From: JAMCZZ01 sp964363695
GTDB lineage: Bacteria > Patescibacteriota > UBA1384 > XYA2-FULL-43-10 > 1-14-0-10-43-13
Length of the DNA stretch: 23,180 bases
Direction: 5' to 3'
Assembly: GCA_964363695.1 (NCBI GenBank)
Contig: CAYIJI010000012.1
Span: 1-23,180, forward strand
In this document: positions 14,241-21,717 of the stretch, one piece after another
Position numbering within the stretch: the stretch's first letter is position 1
Layout of the letters: each line of letters starts with the position of its first letter
Notes under the pieces: generated by a model
Database searches by the model: none
What the model was told of the DNA's origin: nothing
Seen by the model: only the letters and a program-made list of their open reading frames with translations
Program-made: the position numbers and the translations under genes

Positions 14241-15833
14241 TTGAGACTAGACCGGACTGACCGAAAAATTGCCGTTTTTTTAGTAACTGTTGTGGTTCTT
14301 ACAACGCTAGTTTTTTCAGTTCTTGTTTTTAATAAAGATGCTTTGGCTTTTGTAAAAAATGTCTTGTTTCCTCAAAAAAAGACAGAAGTAATTGAGATTG
14401 CAAAGCCAAAGAAGGTGCCTGGGCCGGTCGTAAATACGACAACCAAAACTCCAGAAGGCGCTTCCTCTGAAACAAAAAAAACAATTTCCAAAGAACCGCC
14501 TAAGCATGCAGGAAAAAGTGAGATCACAGCTAGTACAAAAGAGAATGCAGATGGCTCTCAAACAGCAGTTGTTTCTGATGGGGGTATTAGCTCCAGTGAA
14601 TTGAGCAGAGTCGCAAGTTTAGGTCCAAACGGATCATCGCCCTTTAGCATAAGATATGTTGACGAAACTGGGAATTATCCTGCTCTGGAAGGAGCCCTGA
14701 AGGATTATTTGAATACTCTGCTCCGATGAAAAGGTGAAGTAAATTATCTGTATCAAATAACCGTCAAAAATGCGGGGGAAACTGGATGGGAGGGGCAGTA
14801 TTCCGGGTCGTATACCGCTAACTCAAACGGAGACATAGTTTCAGCTTTTGGATACATTGTTTTAAATGTTTATTACCACAAAGATTCACCCCAATTCGTC
14901 GACTATATGAAACTTGTTCTATCTCATGAATATGGGCATCATTACACCCTTTACCACAAATGGGTTGATTTGGACCTGCCGGTAGGTACAAGATTCCCTG
15001 ACGGTTATTATTCTGTCAGACCTCTTTCTGTTTCCACAACCGCTTCTGATTACTCCTTGGGATGGAATAACTGCGACGCAGAAATTATTGCTGAAGATTA
15101 TGCCTATCTTTATTCGGGGTATGGCTACCATGCGATGAGCGGAGCATATGGTTATCCATCTTCGGAAACAAAGACTTGGCTTGACGGTTTAGCCTCTCAA
15201 GGCGGAAGCGGCGCTTCCTCGCCGGCTCCTGTTCCTAGCCTGACGCCAACTGTGACTCCGACAGAAGATACCACTCCTCCGTCTGTTTCAATAACTGAAC
15301 CTGCAGCAAATTCTACCTTAACCGGCACAGTTTCATTTAAAGCCTCTGCATCTGATAATGTTGGAATAATAACGAAAGTTGGCTTCTATGTTAACGCTAA
15401 TCTGGTAGTTGAGGACACTACTGCTCCATATGAAACACAGATAAATACAGAGACATATAGCAACGGCGCCTATACATTAAAAGCGGTCGCTTACGATAGC
15501 AGTCTCAGTACGGAAAGCTCTTTGTCAGTTACCATTGCTAACAGCCAGTCCGATGTCGAGAAGCCGGTTGCTTCAATTATTAACCCATCATCCAATCCCT
15601 CCGATTGGGTGACTGATGATTTAACAATGGAAGCAAGGGCAACTGACAATATAAATGTCGTAAAAATGGAATTTTATGCCGATGATGAGTTTTTGGCTGA
15701 AAAAACGGGAAATTATATTGGAATTAGAGTCAGATGGTTTGACGGTTATCCCGGGGACTATATTTTCAAAGTTAAAGCCTACGACGCTGCCGGAAATATC
15801 GGCGAATCTATAGTGACTGTGAAAAAGAAGTAA
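14241..15833 (+). pseudogene. membrane-anchored HEYGHH metallopeptidase with Ig-like domains, broken by one in-frame TGA
   Basis: One continuous frame of 530 codons is interrupted only by TGA at codon 163 (14727-14729). The TTG start has GGAGG 5 nt upstream. A membrane anchor (residues ~10-30), a Lys/Thr/Ser-rich linker and a peptidase-like domain follow. The zinc motif is H229-E-Y-G-H233-H, and a later NCDAEIIAEDYAYLY could supply a third, acidic ligand. After a Pro/Thr linker come two Ig-like domains, one from DTTPPSVSITEP and one from PVASIINPSS. TGA differs by one base from TGG, and Trp fits the context. A young nonsense mutation, a sequencing error or readthrough all remain possible. Restart at the Met before HEYGHH would lack half the domain. 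The role would be surface proteolysis. Confidence 0.75.
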
Positions 15834-15908
15834 ATACTCAATAGAACTCACATTACAAAATGGCGCCAAAACTCTAAATTGTCTGTTTGATTCATTATTC
15901 AGATGATT

Positions 15909-16016
15909 GAGACTGGACAGTGGAAACTGGAAGTTTGATCTTGATGTTTGAAGATAGAAGCTAGAATCTAACTTCTACTTTCTAGTCTCAAGCTCTAGCT
16001 TCTAGTCTCCAGTGTC
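15909..16016. repeat. long imperfect inverted repeat
   Basis: TAGAAGCTAGA (15955-15965) is inverted at 15994-16004 (TCTAGCTTCTA). Weaker outer arms rich in CTGGA/AGTCTCCAG lie around it. The sequence is made of short GAAGCTAGA-type motifs on both strands. It lies in a 570-nt gene-free stretch between the peptidase gene and nrdD. Confidence 0.55.
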
Positions 16017-16026
16017 TACCCTCAAT

Positions 16027-16069
16027 TGTCATCCTTTATAAAGATTCCTCCATTTCAGTCGGAATGACA
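16027..16069. repeat. small palindromic repeat (TGTCAT...ATGACA type)
   Basis: TGTCATCC and GGAATGACA enclose GATTCCTCC. It resembles the elements at 69-92 and 19161-19211 in its TGTCAT/ATGACA ends and its GATTCC core. Sequence 16070-16221 is AT-rich with no gene that I can support. Confidence 0.55.
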
Positions 16070-16221
16070 GATCAGGATAGTGTCTTTTCATAATGTGATG
16101 TCTATATACCTTGATGGTTTTTATATTTTTTTACAAAGCCTTTTTTTATTTTTTTTTAAATTTAAGAAATAATCAATCCACAAGGCAATAAAACTGGTTG
16201 TTGATAAAATTATCAGTGATA

Positions 16222-16270
16222 ACACTACATATAGTATAAAACGTACTGCGAAAAACACTACATATAGTAT
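16222..16270 (+). promoter_or_regulatory. pair of NrdR-box-like sites
   Basis: ACACTACATATAGTAT occurs twice, exactly, at 16222-16237 and 16255-16270. The known NrdR box is a 16-bp palindrome of the form ACACTATATATAGTGT, and boxes come in pairs spaced by about three helical turns. Here the centres are 33 bp apart. The pair lies 18 bp before the -35 box of nrdD. NrdR itself is not in the window. Confidence 0.85.
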
Positions 16271-16288
16271 TAAATACATTTTAAATAT

Positions 16289-16317
16289 TTGACCGAACAT
16301 AAAGCGAATAATATAAT
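16289..16317 (+). promoter_or_regulatory. nrdD promoter
   Basis: TTGACC (16289-16294), a 17-nt spacer and TATAAT (16312-16317) form a nearly perfect promoter. Initiation near 16324 gives a leader of ~84 nt, which can fold a stem of TAAGTAG and CTACTTA before the AGGAGG ribosome site. Confidence 0.85.
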
Positions 16318-16407
16318 AGGTATTACGATGCAAGAATTAAGCAAGTAAGAATTAAGTAGATAAGCCGTAAGGTTAATATAAAAACTACTTACTATTTAGG
16401 AGGGTAT

Positions 16408-18576
16408 ATGTACACAAAGATCCGAAAGCGCGATGGAAGACTTGTTAAGTTTGATATCGAAAAAATTGTTAAAGCAATAGGAAAAGCGGGACAAGCAACC
16501 GGCGAATTTGATGAGAAAATTGCCCGCAAGCTTGCTGATAAAGTATCTGAGAAATCTCCAGAGAAGATCAGAAGAAGAATCCCTACTGTTGAAGAGATGC
16601 AGGATGTCGTGGAAGAGGTTTTGCTTTCTTCTAAATACAGAGACACAGCCAAGGCTTACATCATTTACCGCCAAAAGCATGCCGAACTCCGAGACCTTGC
16701 CGAAGCGCAGAAGGTTGATCTAATGGATCAGTATCTGGAAAACATTGACTGGCAGGTTAAAGAAAATTCCAATATGGCTTATTCTCTTCAAGGCCTAAAT
16801 AACTATATCGCTTCGGAAGTTTCAAAAAGCTATTGGCTCCACAAAATTTACAGTGAGGACATCCGACGGGCAAATTCTGAAGGCGATATGCACATCCATG
16901 ATTTGAACATTCTTTCCACTTATTGTGTTGGTTGGGATCTGCAGGATTTACTTCAAGAAGGATTCACCGGTGCGGCTGGTAAAATTGAATGCAAACCGGC
17001 CAAGCATTTTGGCACTGCCCTGGGCCAGCTTGTTAATTTTTTCTATACTCTTCAAGGTGAATCGGCTGGAGCGCAGGCAATTTCTAACTTCGATACTTTG
17101 ATGGCGCCATTTATTCGCTATGACAAGCTAACTCGCGATGAAGTAAAGCAGGAGCTTCAGACTTTTATGTTCGGCATGAATGTTCCAACCCGCGTTGGCT
17201 TTCAGACTCCATTTACAAATGTAACCTTAGATTTGCTTTGCCCCAGCACTTTGGCTGACTCCCCAGTTATTATTGGCGGCAAGCCTCAGAAAGAAACTTA
17301 CAAAGAGTTTCAAAAGGAAATGAATCTGTTTAATGAGATTTTTGCCGAAGTAATCGCTGAAGGAGATGCTAAGGGTCGAGTTTTCACGTTTCCTATTCCA
17401 ACTTACAACATAACCAAAGACTTTGACTGGGACAATAAGGATCTAGAGCCGGTTTGGAGAATGACAGCCAAATATGGCATTCCATACTTTTCAAACTTTG
17501 TTAATTCCGACATGAATCCTGAGGATGCCAGGAGTATGTGTTGCCGTTTAAGGCTAGACAACCGCGAGCTCCGCAAAAGGGGAGGAGGCCTTTTTGGCGC
17601 AAATCCCTTGACTGGCTCTATCGGCGTTGTGACCATCAATTTGCCGAGGCTCGGCTATCGGTCCCGCGATAAAAGAGAGTTTTTGCACAGCTTAGGCTAT
17701 CTAATGGACTTAGCGAAAGATAGCTTGGAAATGAAGAGGAAAGTCCTTGAGAATATGACCGATGCCGGACTTTATCCTTACACCAAGTTTTATTTAAGAA
17801 ATATTAAAAAACGCGACAAACAGTACTGGTTCAATCACTTTTCGACCATTGGCCTTGTCGGAATGAATGAAGCAGTTTTGAATCTTTTGGGCCGTGATAT
17901 CGCAACAGCCGAAGGCCAACAGTTTGCCAGAGAAGTTTTGGAATTTATGCGCGAAAGAATGGTGGGATACCAGACCGAAACGGGCAACAACTATAACTTG
18001 GAAGCGACTCCAGCCGAAGGCACTTCTTTCCGTTTGGCAAAAATTGATAAAGAACTTTATCCTGACATTATGGTTGCCAATGAAGACAATTATCAAGAGT
18101 CGAAAACTGCCCCTTACTATACTAACTCCTCCCATCTTCCGGTCGATTATACAGACGATATCTTTGAAGTGCTTGATTTGCAAGATGATCTTCAGACCAA
18201 ATACACAGGAGGCACAGTTGTTCACCTATTCATCGGTGAAGAGATCACCGATGTTAATTCGATCAAGTCTTTAGTCAGAACGATTTGCGAAAAATATCAC
18301 CTTCCTTATTTCACTATTACCCCCACTTTCTCAGTCTGCCCGAATCACGGCTATATGGCTGGCAGAGTCGATCAGTGCAAGAAGTGCGGCGCGGATACGG
18401 AAGTATATTCCAGAATCGTCGGCTACATCCGCCCGATTCAGCAGTGGAATCAGGGCAAACGGGCTGAGTTTGAAGACAGGACAACCTACAAAATGGTAGA
18501 CGGAAAAATGGTTGAAGTAAAAGAAGAAGCAGTCGCTATGCCAATGATCGGCGTGGAACAGGTAGCGCTGGTCTAG
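16408..18576 (+). CDS. nrdD: anaerobic (class III) ribonucleoside-triphosphate reductase
   Basis: The 722-residue enzyme makes deoxyribonucleotides from ribonucleoside triphosphates without oxygen. Residues ~1-95 form an ATP-cone (YTKIRKRDGRLVKFDIEKIV), the allosteric activity site. The catalytic barrel contains GDMHIHDLNIL and the Cys pair C378-C379 (RSMCCRLRLD), one of which should be the thiyl-radical residue. Near the end C644-x2-H647 and C657-x2-C660 form the zinc site. The glycyl radical residue is G672 in RIVGYIRPIQQWNQGKRAEF. AGGAGG lies a few bases before the ATG. Two NrdR boxes and a strong promoter precede it. The activase nrdG follows after 163 nt. Length is normal for the family. 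Confidence 0.97.
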   Translation: MYTKIRKRDGRLVKFDIEKIVKAIGKAGQATGEFDEKIARKLADKVSEKSPEKIRRRIPTVEEMQDVVEEVLLSSKYRDTAKAYIIYRQKHAELRDLAEAQKVDLMDQYLENIDWQVKENSNMAYSLQGLNNYIASEVSKSYWLHKIYSEDIRRANSEGDMHIHDLNILSTYCVGWDLQDLLQEGFTGAAGKIECKPAKHFGTALGQLVNFFYTLQGESAGAQAISNFDTLMAPFIRYDKLTRDEVKQELQTFMFGMNVPTRVGFQTPFTNVTLDLLCPSTLADSPVIIGGKPQKETYKEFQKEMNLFNEIFAEVIAEGDAKGRVFTFPIPTYNITKDFDWDNKDLEPVWRMTAKYGIPYFSNFVNSDMNPEDARSMCCRLRLDNRELRKRGGGLFGANPLTGSIGVVTINLPRLGYRSRDKREFLHSLGYLMDLAKDSLEMKRKVLENMTDAGLYPYTKFYLRNIKKRDKQYWFNHFSTIGLVGMNEAVLNLLGRDIATAEGQQFAREVLEFMRERMVGYQTETGNNYNLEATPAEGTSFRLAKIDKELYPDIMVANEDNYQESKTAPYYTNSSHLPVDYTDDIFEVLDLQDDLQTKYTGGTVVHLFIGEEITDVNSIKSLVRTICEKYHLPYFTITPTFSVCPNHGYMAGRVDQCKKCGADTEVYSRIVGYIRPIQQWNQGKRAEFEDRTTYKMVDGKMVEVKEEAVAMPMIGVEQVALV

Positions 18577-18578
18577 AA

Positions 18579-18712
18579 ATTACAAAATCCAAATTACAAA
18601 TATCAAATAAAAAATCAAAATCAAAACTCGAAAGTTTTTGAAATTAAATATTGAACCATTGTGATTTAATTAGAAATTAGAAATTAAGATTTAGAAATTT
18701 TAAATGTAGTTT
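18579..18712. repeat. AT-rich intergenic repeat between nrdD and nrdG
   Basis: The spacer consists of repeated AAATTACAAA, AAATCAAAAT and AGAAATTAGAAATT motifs. It includes ATTGAACCATTG (18650-18661), the inverse of the 12-mer at 14154-14165. It separates two genes that would be expected to be closely linked, so it was probably inserted. No terminator is evident. Confidence 0.55.
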
Positions 18713-18739
18713 ACAGAGAAAATATTGCATGGAGTTTAA

Positions 18740-19516
18740 GTGCAAATAGCAGGTATACAGAAAATTACACTCATCGATTACCCTGGAAAAGTGGCAGCCA
18801 CGATTTTCACTCGTGGCTGTTCTTTTCGATGTGGATTCTGCCACAATCCGGAATTGGTAATACCGGAAAAATTTAGCGGGATATTGTTCGACGAAGGAGA
18901 ACTCCTTTCATTTTTAGAAAGCCGCGTTGGTAAGCTGGAGGCAGTCTGCATCACCGGCGGAGAGCCGACGATCCAGCCCGACATCAATGAATTCATTCGC
19001 AAGGTTAAGAGAATGGGATTCTTGGTTAAACTCGACACCAACGGCTCAAGACCAGAAAGACTGAAAGAAGCAATCGATTCAGGCAACATCGACTACATCG
19101 CGATGGATATAAAAACAACACTTGAAAAATATCCAAGTGTTGTAAATCCGCCCTCTTGCTTGTCATTCCCGCCCATTCGACAAGCTCAGGGCAGGCTCCG
19201 GCGGGAATCCAGTGCGCTTGTGGCGAATATTCAGAAATCAATTTCATTAATTATGAACTCCGGCACTGAAGGTCATGAGCGAAGTCGAATGATTAATTAC
19301 GAATTCCGCACCACCGTCTGCCATCCTTTGCACGAAATTGAGGATTTTGGGGAAATGGGGAAACTAATCCAAGGCGCAAAGCGTTACTACATTCAGAACT
19401 TCGTCGAAAGCAAACAAATTGATGAGGAAACAAATTATAAGCCGTTTACAGATGAAGAATTGGAAGCGGCTAAAGAAGTTATGAAAAAATATATTAATAG
19501 TGTTAATTTAAGATAA
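18740..19516 (+). CDS. nrdG: anaerobic ribonucleotide reductase activating protein (radical SAM), with in-frame repeat insertions
   Basis: NrdG uses S-adenosylmethionine and a 4Fe-4S cluster to create the glycyl radical in NrdD. The cluster motif is C27-SFR-C31-GF-C34, followed by the SAM-binding CITGGEPT at about residues 71-78 and LDTNGSRPE. From GIQKITLIDYPG onward it fits the NrdG2-type subfamily. It is 258 residues long, about 30 more than usual. The excess falls between DYIAMDIKTTLEKY and FRTTVCHPLHE, at residues ~141-157 and ~176-185, where intergenic palindromic repeats lie in the DNA. The frame is kept and all catalytic motifs remain, so it is probably functional. The start is GTG with GGAG 5 nt upstream. 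Confidence 0.93.
   Translation: MQIAGIQKITLIDYPGKVAATIFTRGCSFRCGFCHNPELVIPEKFSGILFDEGELLSFLESRVGKLEAVCITGGEPTIQPDINEFIRKVKRMGFLVKLDTNGSRPERLKEAIDSGNIDYIAMDIKTTLEKYPSVVNPPSCLSFPPIRQAQGRLRRESSALVANIQKSISLIMNSGTEGHERSRMINYEFRTTVCHPLHEIEDFGEMGKLIQGAKRYYIQNFVESKQIDEETNYKPFTDEELEAAKEVMKKYINSVNLR
19161..19211. repeat. palindromic repeat inserted in frame in nrdG (nested, two repeat types)
   Basis: TGTCATTCCCGCC and GGCGGGAATCCA are outer arms. Between them lies CATTCGACAAGCTCAGGGC, the inverse of the CCTGAGC...GTCGAA type seen at 11-31. The 51 bp add 17 codons without a stop (PIRQAQGRLRRES in the middle). Confidence 0.85.
19266..19295. repeat. second small repeat insertion in nrdG
   Basis: GGTCATGAGCGAAGTCGAAT belongs to the same TGAGC...GTCGAA family as 11-31. 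It adds about ten codons (TEGHERSRM) between NSG and NYEFRTT, which are normally nearly adjacent in this protein family. Confidence 0.7.
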
Positions 19517-19525
19517 AATAAGAAA

Positions 19526-20332
19526 ATGAAGAAGCATTACAAATTATTCGTTGATGAATCAGGCACACCCAGTCCTTCTCATATGGCTTCAAGTTATTAT
19601 GTTCTCAGCGGATGTATTGTTAATGTGATGAATAGGGACGAAGTAAAAGTGACTGCTGATCAAATCAAATTAAAATATTGGGGTCGAACAGACATAGTAT
19701 TTCATTCGCAAGAAATCTATAAAAATATAGGTGATTTTGAAATTTTTAAAGAGAAAAGGGAATTAAAGGAAGAGTTTTTAAAAGATCTTTTCACTTTTCT
19801 TAGAAGATGCCCAGTGAATTTAATGATGGCAATTGTGGATAAAGAGCAAGCAAGGAAAAAAGGTTGGAACAATATAAAAGTAATAGAAAAAACTTCAAGC
19901 TGTTTGATTCATAATTTTATTGTTTTCTTACTAAGTAATATGAATTATCACGGAAGTATAATCATTGAATCCGCTGGTTCTTATAAGGATGTTTATTACC
20001 TAAAGGACTTTGATTATTTTCTATCCCCCGATTGTTCAAGAAAAAATGGGTTTAATCATGAAGAGGTTAGAAGGGCATTAACATCGTTATCTTTCGTAAC
20101 TAAGCGAAACCTTGATATTGAAGAACAAATAGCAGATTTATTTGCTTATGCCGGAAAATGTAAATACGAAAAGGAAAAACTAAAAATTAAATTTGATATT
20201 GGCTCTTATGAAGATAGAATTTCTGCTTTATTAGATAAGAAGATAATGAATTTTGTTCAGCCTCAAGGTAATAAAACTAGGAAACTAAGGTTATATAAGA
20301 CAAAATCGTTCTGTATTCTTCCGGATAACTAA
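19526..20332 (+). CDS. DUF3800-family protein
   Basis: The 268-residue protein starts YKLFVDESGTPSPSH, the conserved first strand and acidic site of DUF3800. It continues with YYVLSGCIVN, the helix of residues ~75-90 (RELKEEFLKDLFTFL) and the late EEQIADLFAYAGK motif with a conserved Asp. The family has an RNase H-like fold and is common in accessory and defence regions, but its biochemical role is not established. A short basic tail (GNKTRKLRLYKTKSF) follows. The ATG is 9 nt after nrdG with no Shine-Dalgarno; an AAAAT-rich -10-like stretch lies just upstream. It is probably an accessory gene and not part of the nrd pathway. Confidence 0.85.
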   Translation: MKKHYKLFVDESGTPSPSHMASSYYVLSGCIVNVMNRDEVKVTADQIKLKYWGRTDIVFHSQEIYKNIGDFEIFKEKRELKEEFLKDLFTFLRRCPVNLMMAIVDKEQARKKGWNNIKVIEKTSSCLIHNFIVFLLSNMNYHGSIIIESAGSYKDVYYLKDFDYFLSPDCSRKNGFNHEEVRRALTSLSFVTKRNLDIEEQIADLFAYAGKCKYEKEKLKIKFDIGSYEDRISALLDKKIMNFVQPQGNKTRKLRLYKTKSFCILPDN

Positions 20333-20376
20333 AAAAACGAGCTCGAGCCATAACGGTCTCTTCCTCGTTCTTTATG
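20332..20376 (+). terminator. possible terminator after the DUF3800 gene
   Basis: AACGAG (20336-20341) and CTCGTT (20364-20369) close a stem with further pairing inside (GAGCC with GGTCTC), followed by CTTTAT. The stem is long and the U-run poor. Sequence 20377-20476 is AT-rich with no feature seen. Confidence 0.4.
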
Positions 20377-20476
20377 AGTTAAACATACACTATTTAGTAG
20401 AAAAATTCAAATATAAAAAGTTATAAACATGACTAAAAATTATTTACCAGAATAGATATTTAGTAAAAAATATATT

Positions 20477-20518
20477 ATGCCAAATGAAAACCTCATTCAA
20501 AAATCAAAGAATGTTTAA
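20477..20518 (+). pseudogene. duplicated 5' fragment of the HD-hydrolase gene
   Basis: The 36 bases from the ATG at 20477 match the start of the HD gene at 21059-21095 with two substitutions and one missing A. It reads MPNENLIQKSKNV and then hits TAA, whereas the intact gene reads MPNENIIQKSKEY. It lies directly before the DUF559 cassette, so it looks like the left-hand remnant of an interrupted or duplicated gene. Confidence 0.75.
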
Positions 20519-20529
20519 ACATCTAATTT

Positions 20530-20562
20530 CCCCTCCTTACTGAGGAGGGGTTAGGGGTGGTG
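20530..20562 (+). repeat. 33-bp G/C-rich palindromic element, left copy
   Basis: CCCCTCC and GGAGGGG pair around TTACTGA, followed by TTAGGGGTGGTG. An inverted copy with 29 of 33 matches lies at 20970-21002, on the other side of the DUF559 gene. The G-rich end serves as the ribosome site of that gene. Confidence 0.85.
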
Positions 20563-20924
20563 TGAAAAAAGAAATATTCAACCTTAAAGAACAGAAGAAT
20601 TTCAGAAAGAAATTGAGAAATAATATGCCAGCTCCAGAAGCTCTGCTCTGGTCAAAGTTAAAAGGCAGTCAGACCGGTTTTAAATTTCGCCGCCAGCATG
20701 GGATCGGAAAATACATTATCGATTTTTATTGTCCGATCAAAAAACTAGCGATTGAAATTGATGGCGATTCACATTTTACCGATGAAGCAAAAAATAATGA
20801 CTTTGGAAGGGATCAATATCTGGAATCATTGGGAATAAAGGTTTTGAGATATAATAATAAAGAAGTAATTAAAAATATTAATGGGGTAATAAGTAAGATG
20901 TTAAGTTCATTAAATAACTATTAA
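20562..20924 (+). CDS. DUF559 endonuclease-like protein
   Basis: The 120-residue protein belongs to the DUF559 group, related to very-short-patch-repair and restriction-type nucleases. It contains MPAPEALLWSKLKGSQTGFK (residues ~23-42), FRRQHGIGKYIIDFYCP with the catalytic-type Asp, LAIEIDGDSHF, and LGIKVLRYNNKEVIKN at the end. These are the normal landmarks of the PD-(D/E)xK-like core, with D in IIDFY and E-x-D in IEIDG. The GTG start overlaps the end of the left palindromic element, whose GGAGGGG/AGGGG runs supply the Shine-Dalgarno. Function in the cell is unknown. The gene and its inverted flanks look like one mobile cassette. Confidence 0.9.
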   Translation: MKKEIFNLKEQKNFRKKLRNNMPAPEALLWSKLKGSQTGFKFRRQHGIGKYIIDFYCPIKKLAIEIDGDSHFTDEAKNNDFGRDQYLESLGIKVLRYNNKEVIKNINGVISKMLSSLNNY

Positions 20925-20939
20925 CCACTCTTCAACCCA

Positions 20940-21035
20940 TTGCTCCCACCCCCTCTAACTCCCCGCTCCCACCACCCCCAGCCCCTCCTCAGGCAGGAGG
21001 GGAGCACTCAGGCAGGGGAGGAACGCTCTGGCGGG
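20940..21035. repeat. G/C-rich repeat cluster, including the inverted right copy
   Basis: The inverted copy of the 33-bp element is at 20970-21002. Around it are further C-rich (CCCACCCCCTC) and G-rich (CAGGCAGGGGAGG, GGCGGGGGGAG) runs that can pair with each other. This base composition is unlike the AT-rich surroundings. Confidence 0.8.
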
Positions 21036-21058
21036 GGGAGAAATAATTGAGGAATGCT

Positions 21059-21613
21059 ATGCCAAACGAAAACATCATTCAAAAATCAAAAGAATACTTT
21101 TTAAGCAAGGCGTTGGACGATAAGGTCTCTGTCAAGGACCATGTTTTTGAGGCTTCAATGTGGGCGGAGAAAATTTTTAAGAAATATCCAAAGGCGAACA
21201 GAGAAGTGCTTCTGATTTCGGTTTGGCTTCATGACATTGGCTATTTTATGGGCGAAAAAACAATTGATCACGCTGTTAAGTCAGAGGGGATAGCAGATGA
21301 ATTTCTGGGTGATAGTATTGACGAAGATTTGAAGAAAAATATTTTGCACTGCATTCGCTCTCATAGAAACAAAGATGTGGTGCCGGAAACTTTAGAGGCA
21401 AAGCTTATGGCAACGCTTGATTCGGCTAGCCATTTAACCGGAACTTTATATATATTTCTTTTTAATTACGGTAAAGGCCTGGACTATATTATTGATAAGA
21501 TTGAGAGAGATTACGCCGATCTAAAAAATTTCCCTGAAATACAAAAAATCCTTCAGCCGGTGTATGAAGGTTGGAAGAAGCTTTTTGCTGGCTTGAATAA
21601 TATTGAACTTTAG
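21059..21613 (+). CDS. HD-domain metal-dependent phosphohydrolase
   Basis: The 184-residue protein has the HD-superfamily metal site: H28 (VKDHVFEASMWAEKI), H58-D59 (VWLHDIGYF) and D121 (ATLDSASHL), plus H71 and H102 as likely extra ligands. Such proteins hydrolyse phosphomonoesters or phosphodiesters of nucleotides; the substrate here is unknown. The ATG at 21059 is chosen because GAGGAA lies just before it and because the duplicated copy at 20477 starts at the same codon. A hairpin follows the TAG stop. The cassette with DUF559 lies immediately upstream, so its original promoter may have been displaced. Confidence 0.87.
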   Translation: MPNENIIQKSKEYFLSKALDDKVSVKDHVFEASMWAEKIFKKYPKANREVLLISVWLHDIGYFMGEKTIDHAVKSEGIADEFLGDSIDEDLKKNILHCIRSHRNKDVVPETLEAKLMATLDSASHLTGTLYIFLFNYGKGLDYIIDKIERDYADLKNFPEIQKILQPVYEGWKKLFAGLNNIEL

Positions 21614-21615
21614 AG

Positions 21616-21653
21616 ATAGCTCTGCTTGTAAACAGAAGCTATAAAATATTTTT
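21616..21653 (+). terminator. terminator of the HD gene
   Basis: ATAGCTCTG and CAGAAGCTAT form a 9-bp stem with one bulged A, followed by AAAATATTTTT. It starts 3 nt past the stop codon. Confidence 0.6.
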
Positions 21654-21691
21654 AAAAAAAACGGTCCACCCGATCATGTAGTGGGTGAACC
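21654..21691 (-). terminator. terminator of the 21718-22104 gene
   Basis: On the minus strand GGTTCACCC and GGGTGGACC form a stem with one mismatch, followed by G and a run of eight or more Ts. It lies 26 nt past the stop codon. Confidence 0.88.
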
Positions 21692-21717
21692 TGAAACTTG
21701 TAGCGGCGGATATGCTA

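Noticed and set aside
14241..15833. TGA read as glycine (Gracilibacteria/Absconditabacteria code)
   Set aside because: TGA ends mntA, the maturase, the RHH antitoxin, gmk and the PAP2 gene at sensible positions, so it is a stop in this genome.
16121..16333. hydrophobic minus-strand frame of 70 codons
   Set aside because: It covers the NrdR boxes and the nrdD promoter. The hydrophobicity comes from AT-rich DNA, and there is no ribosome site.
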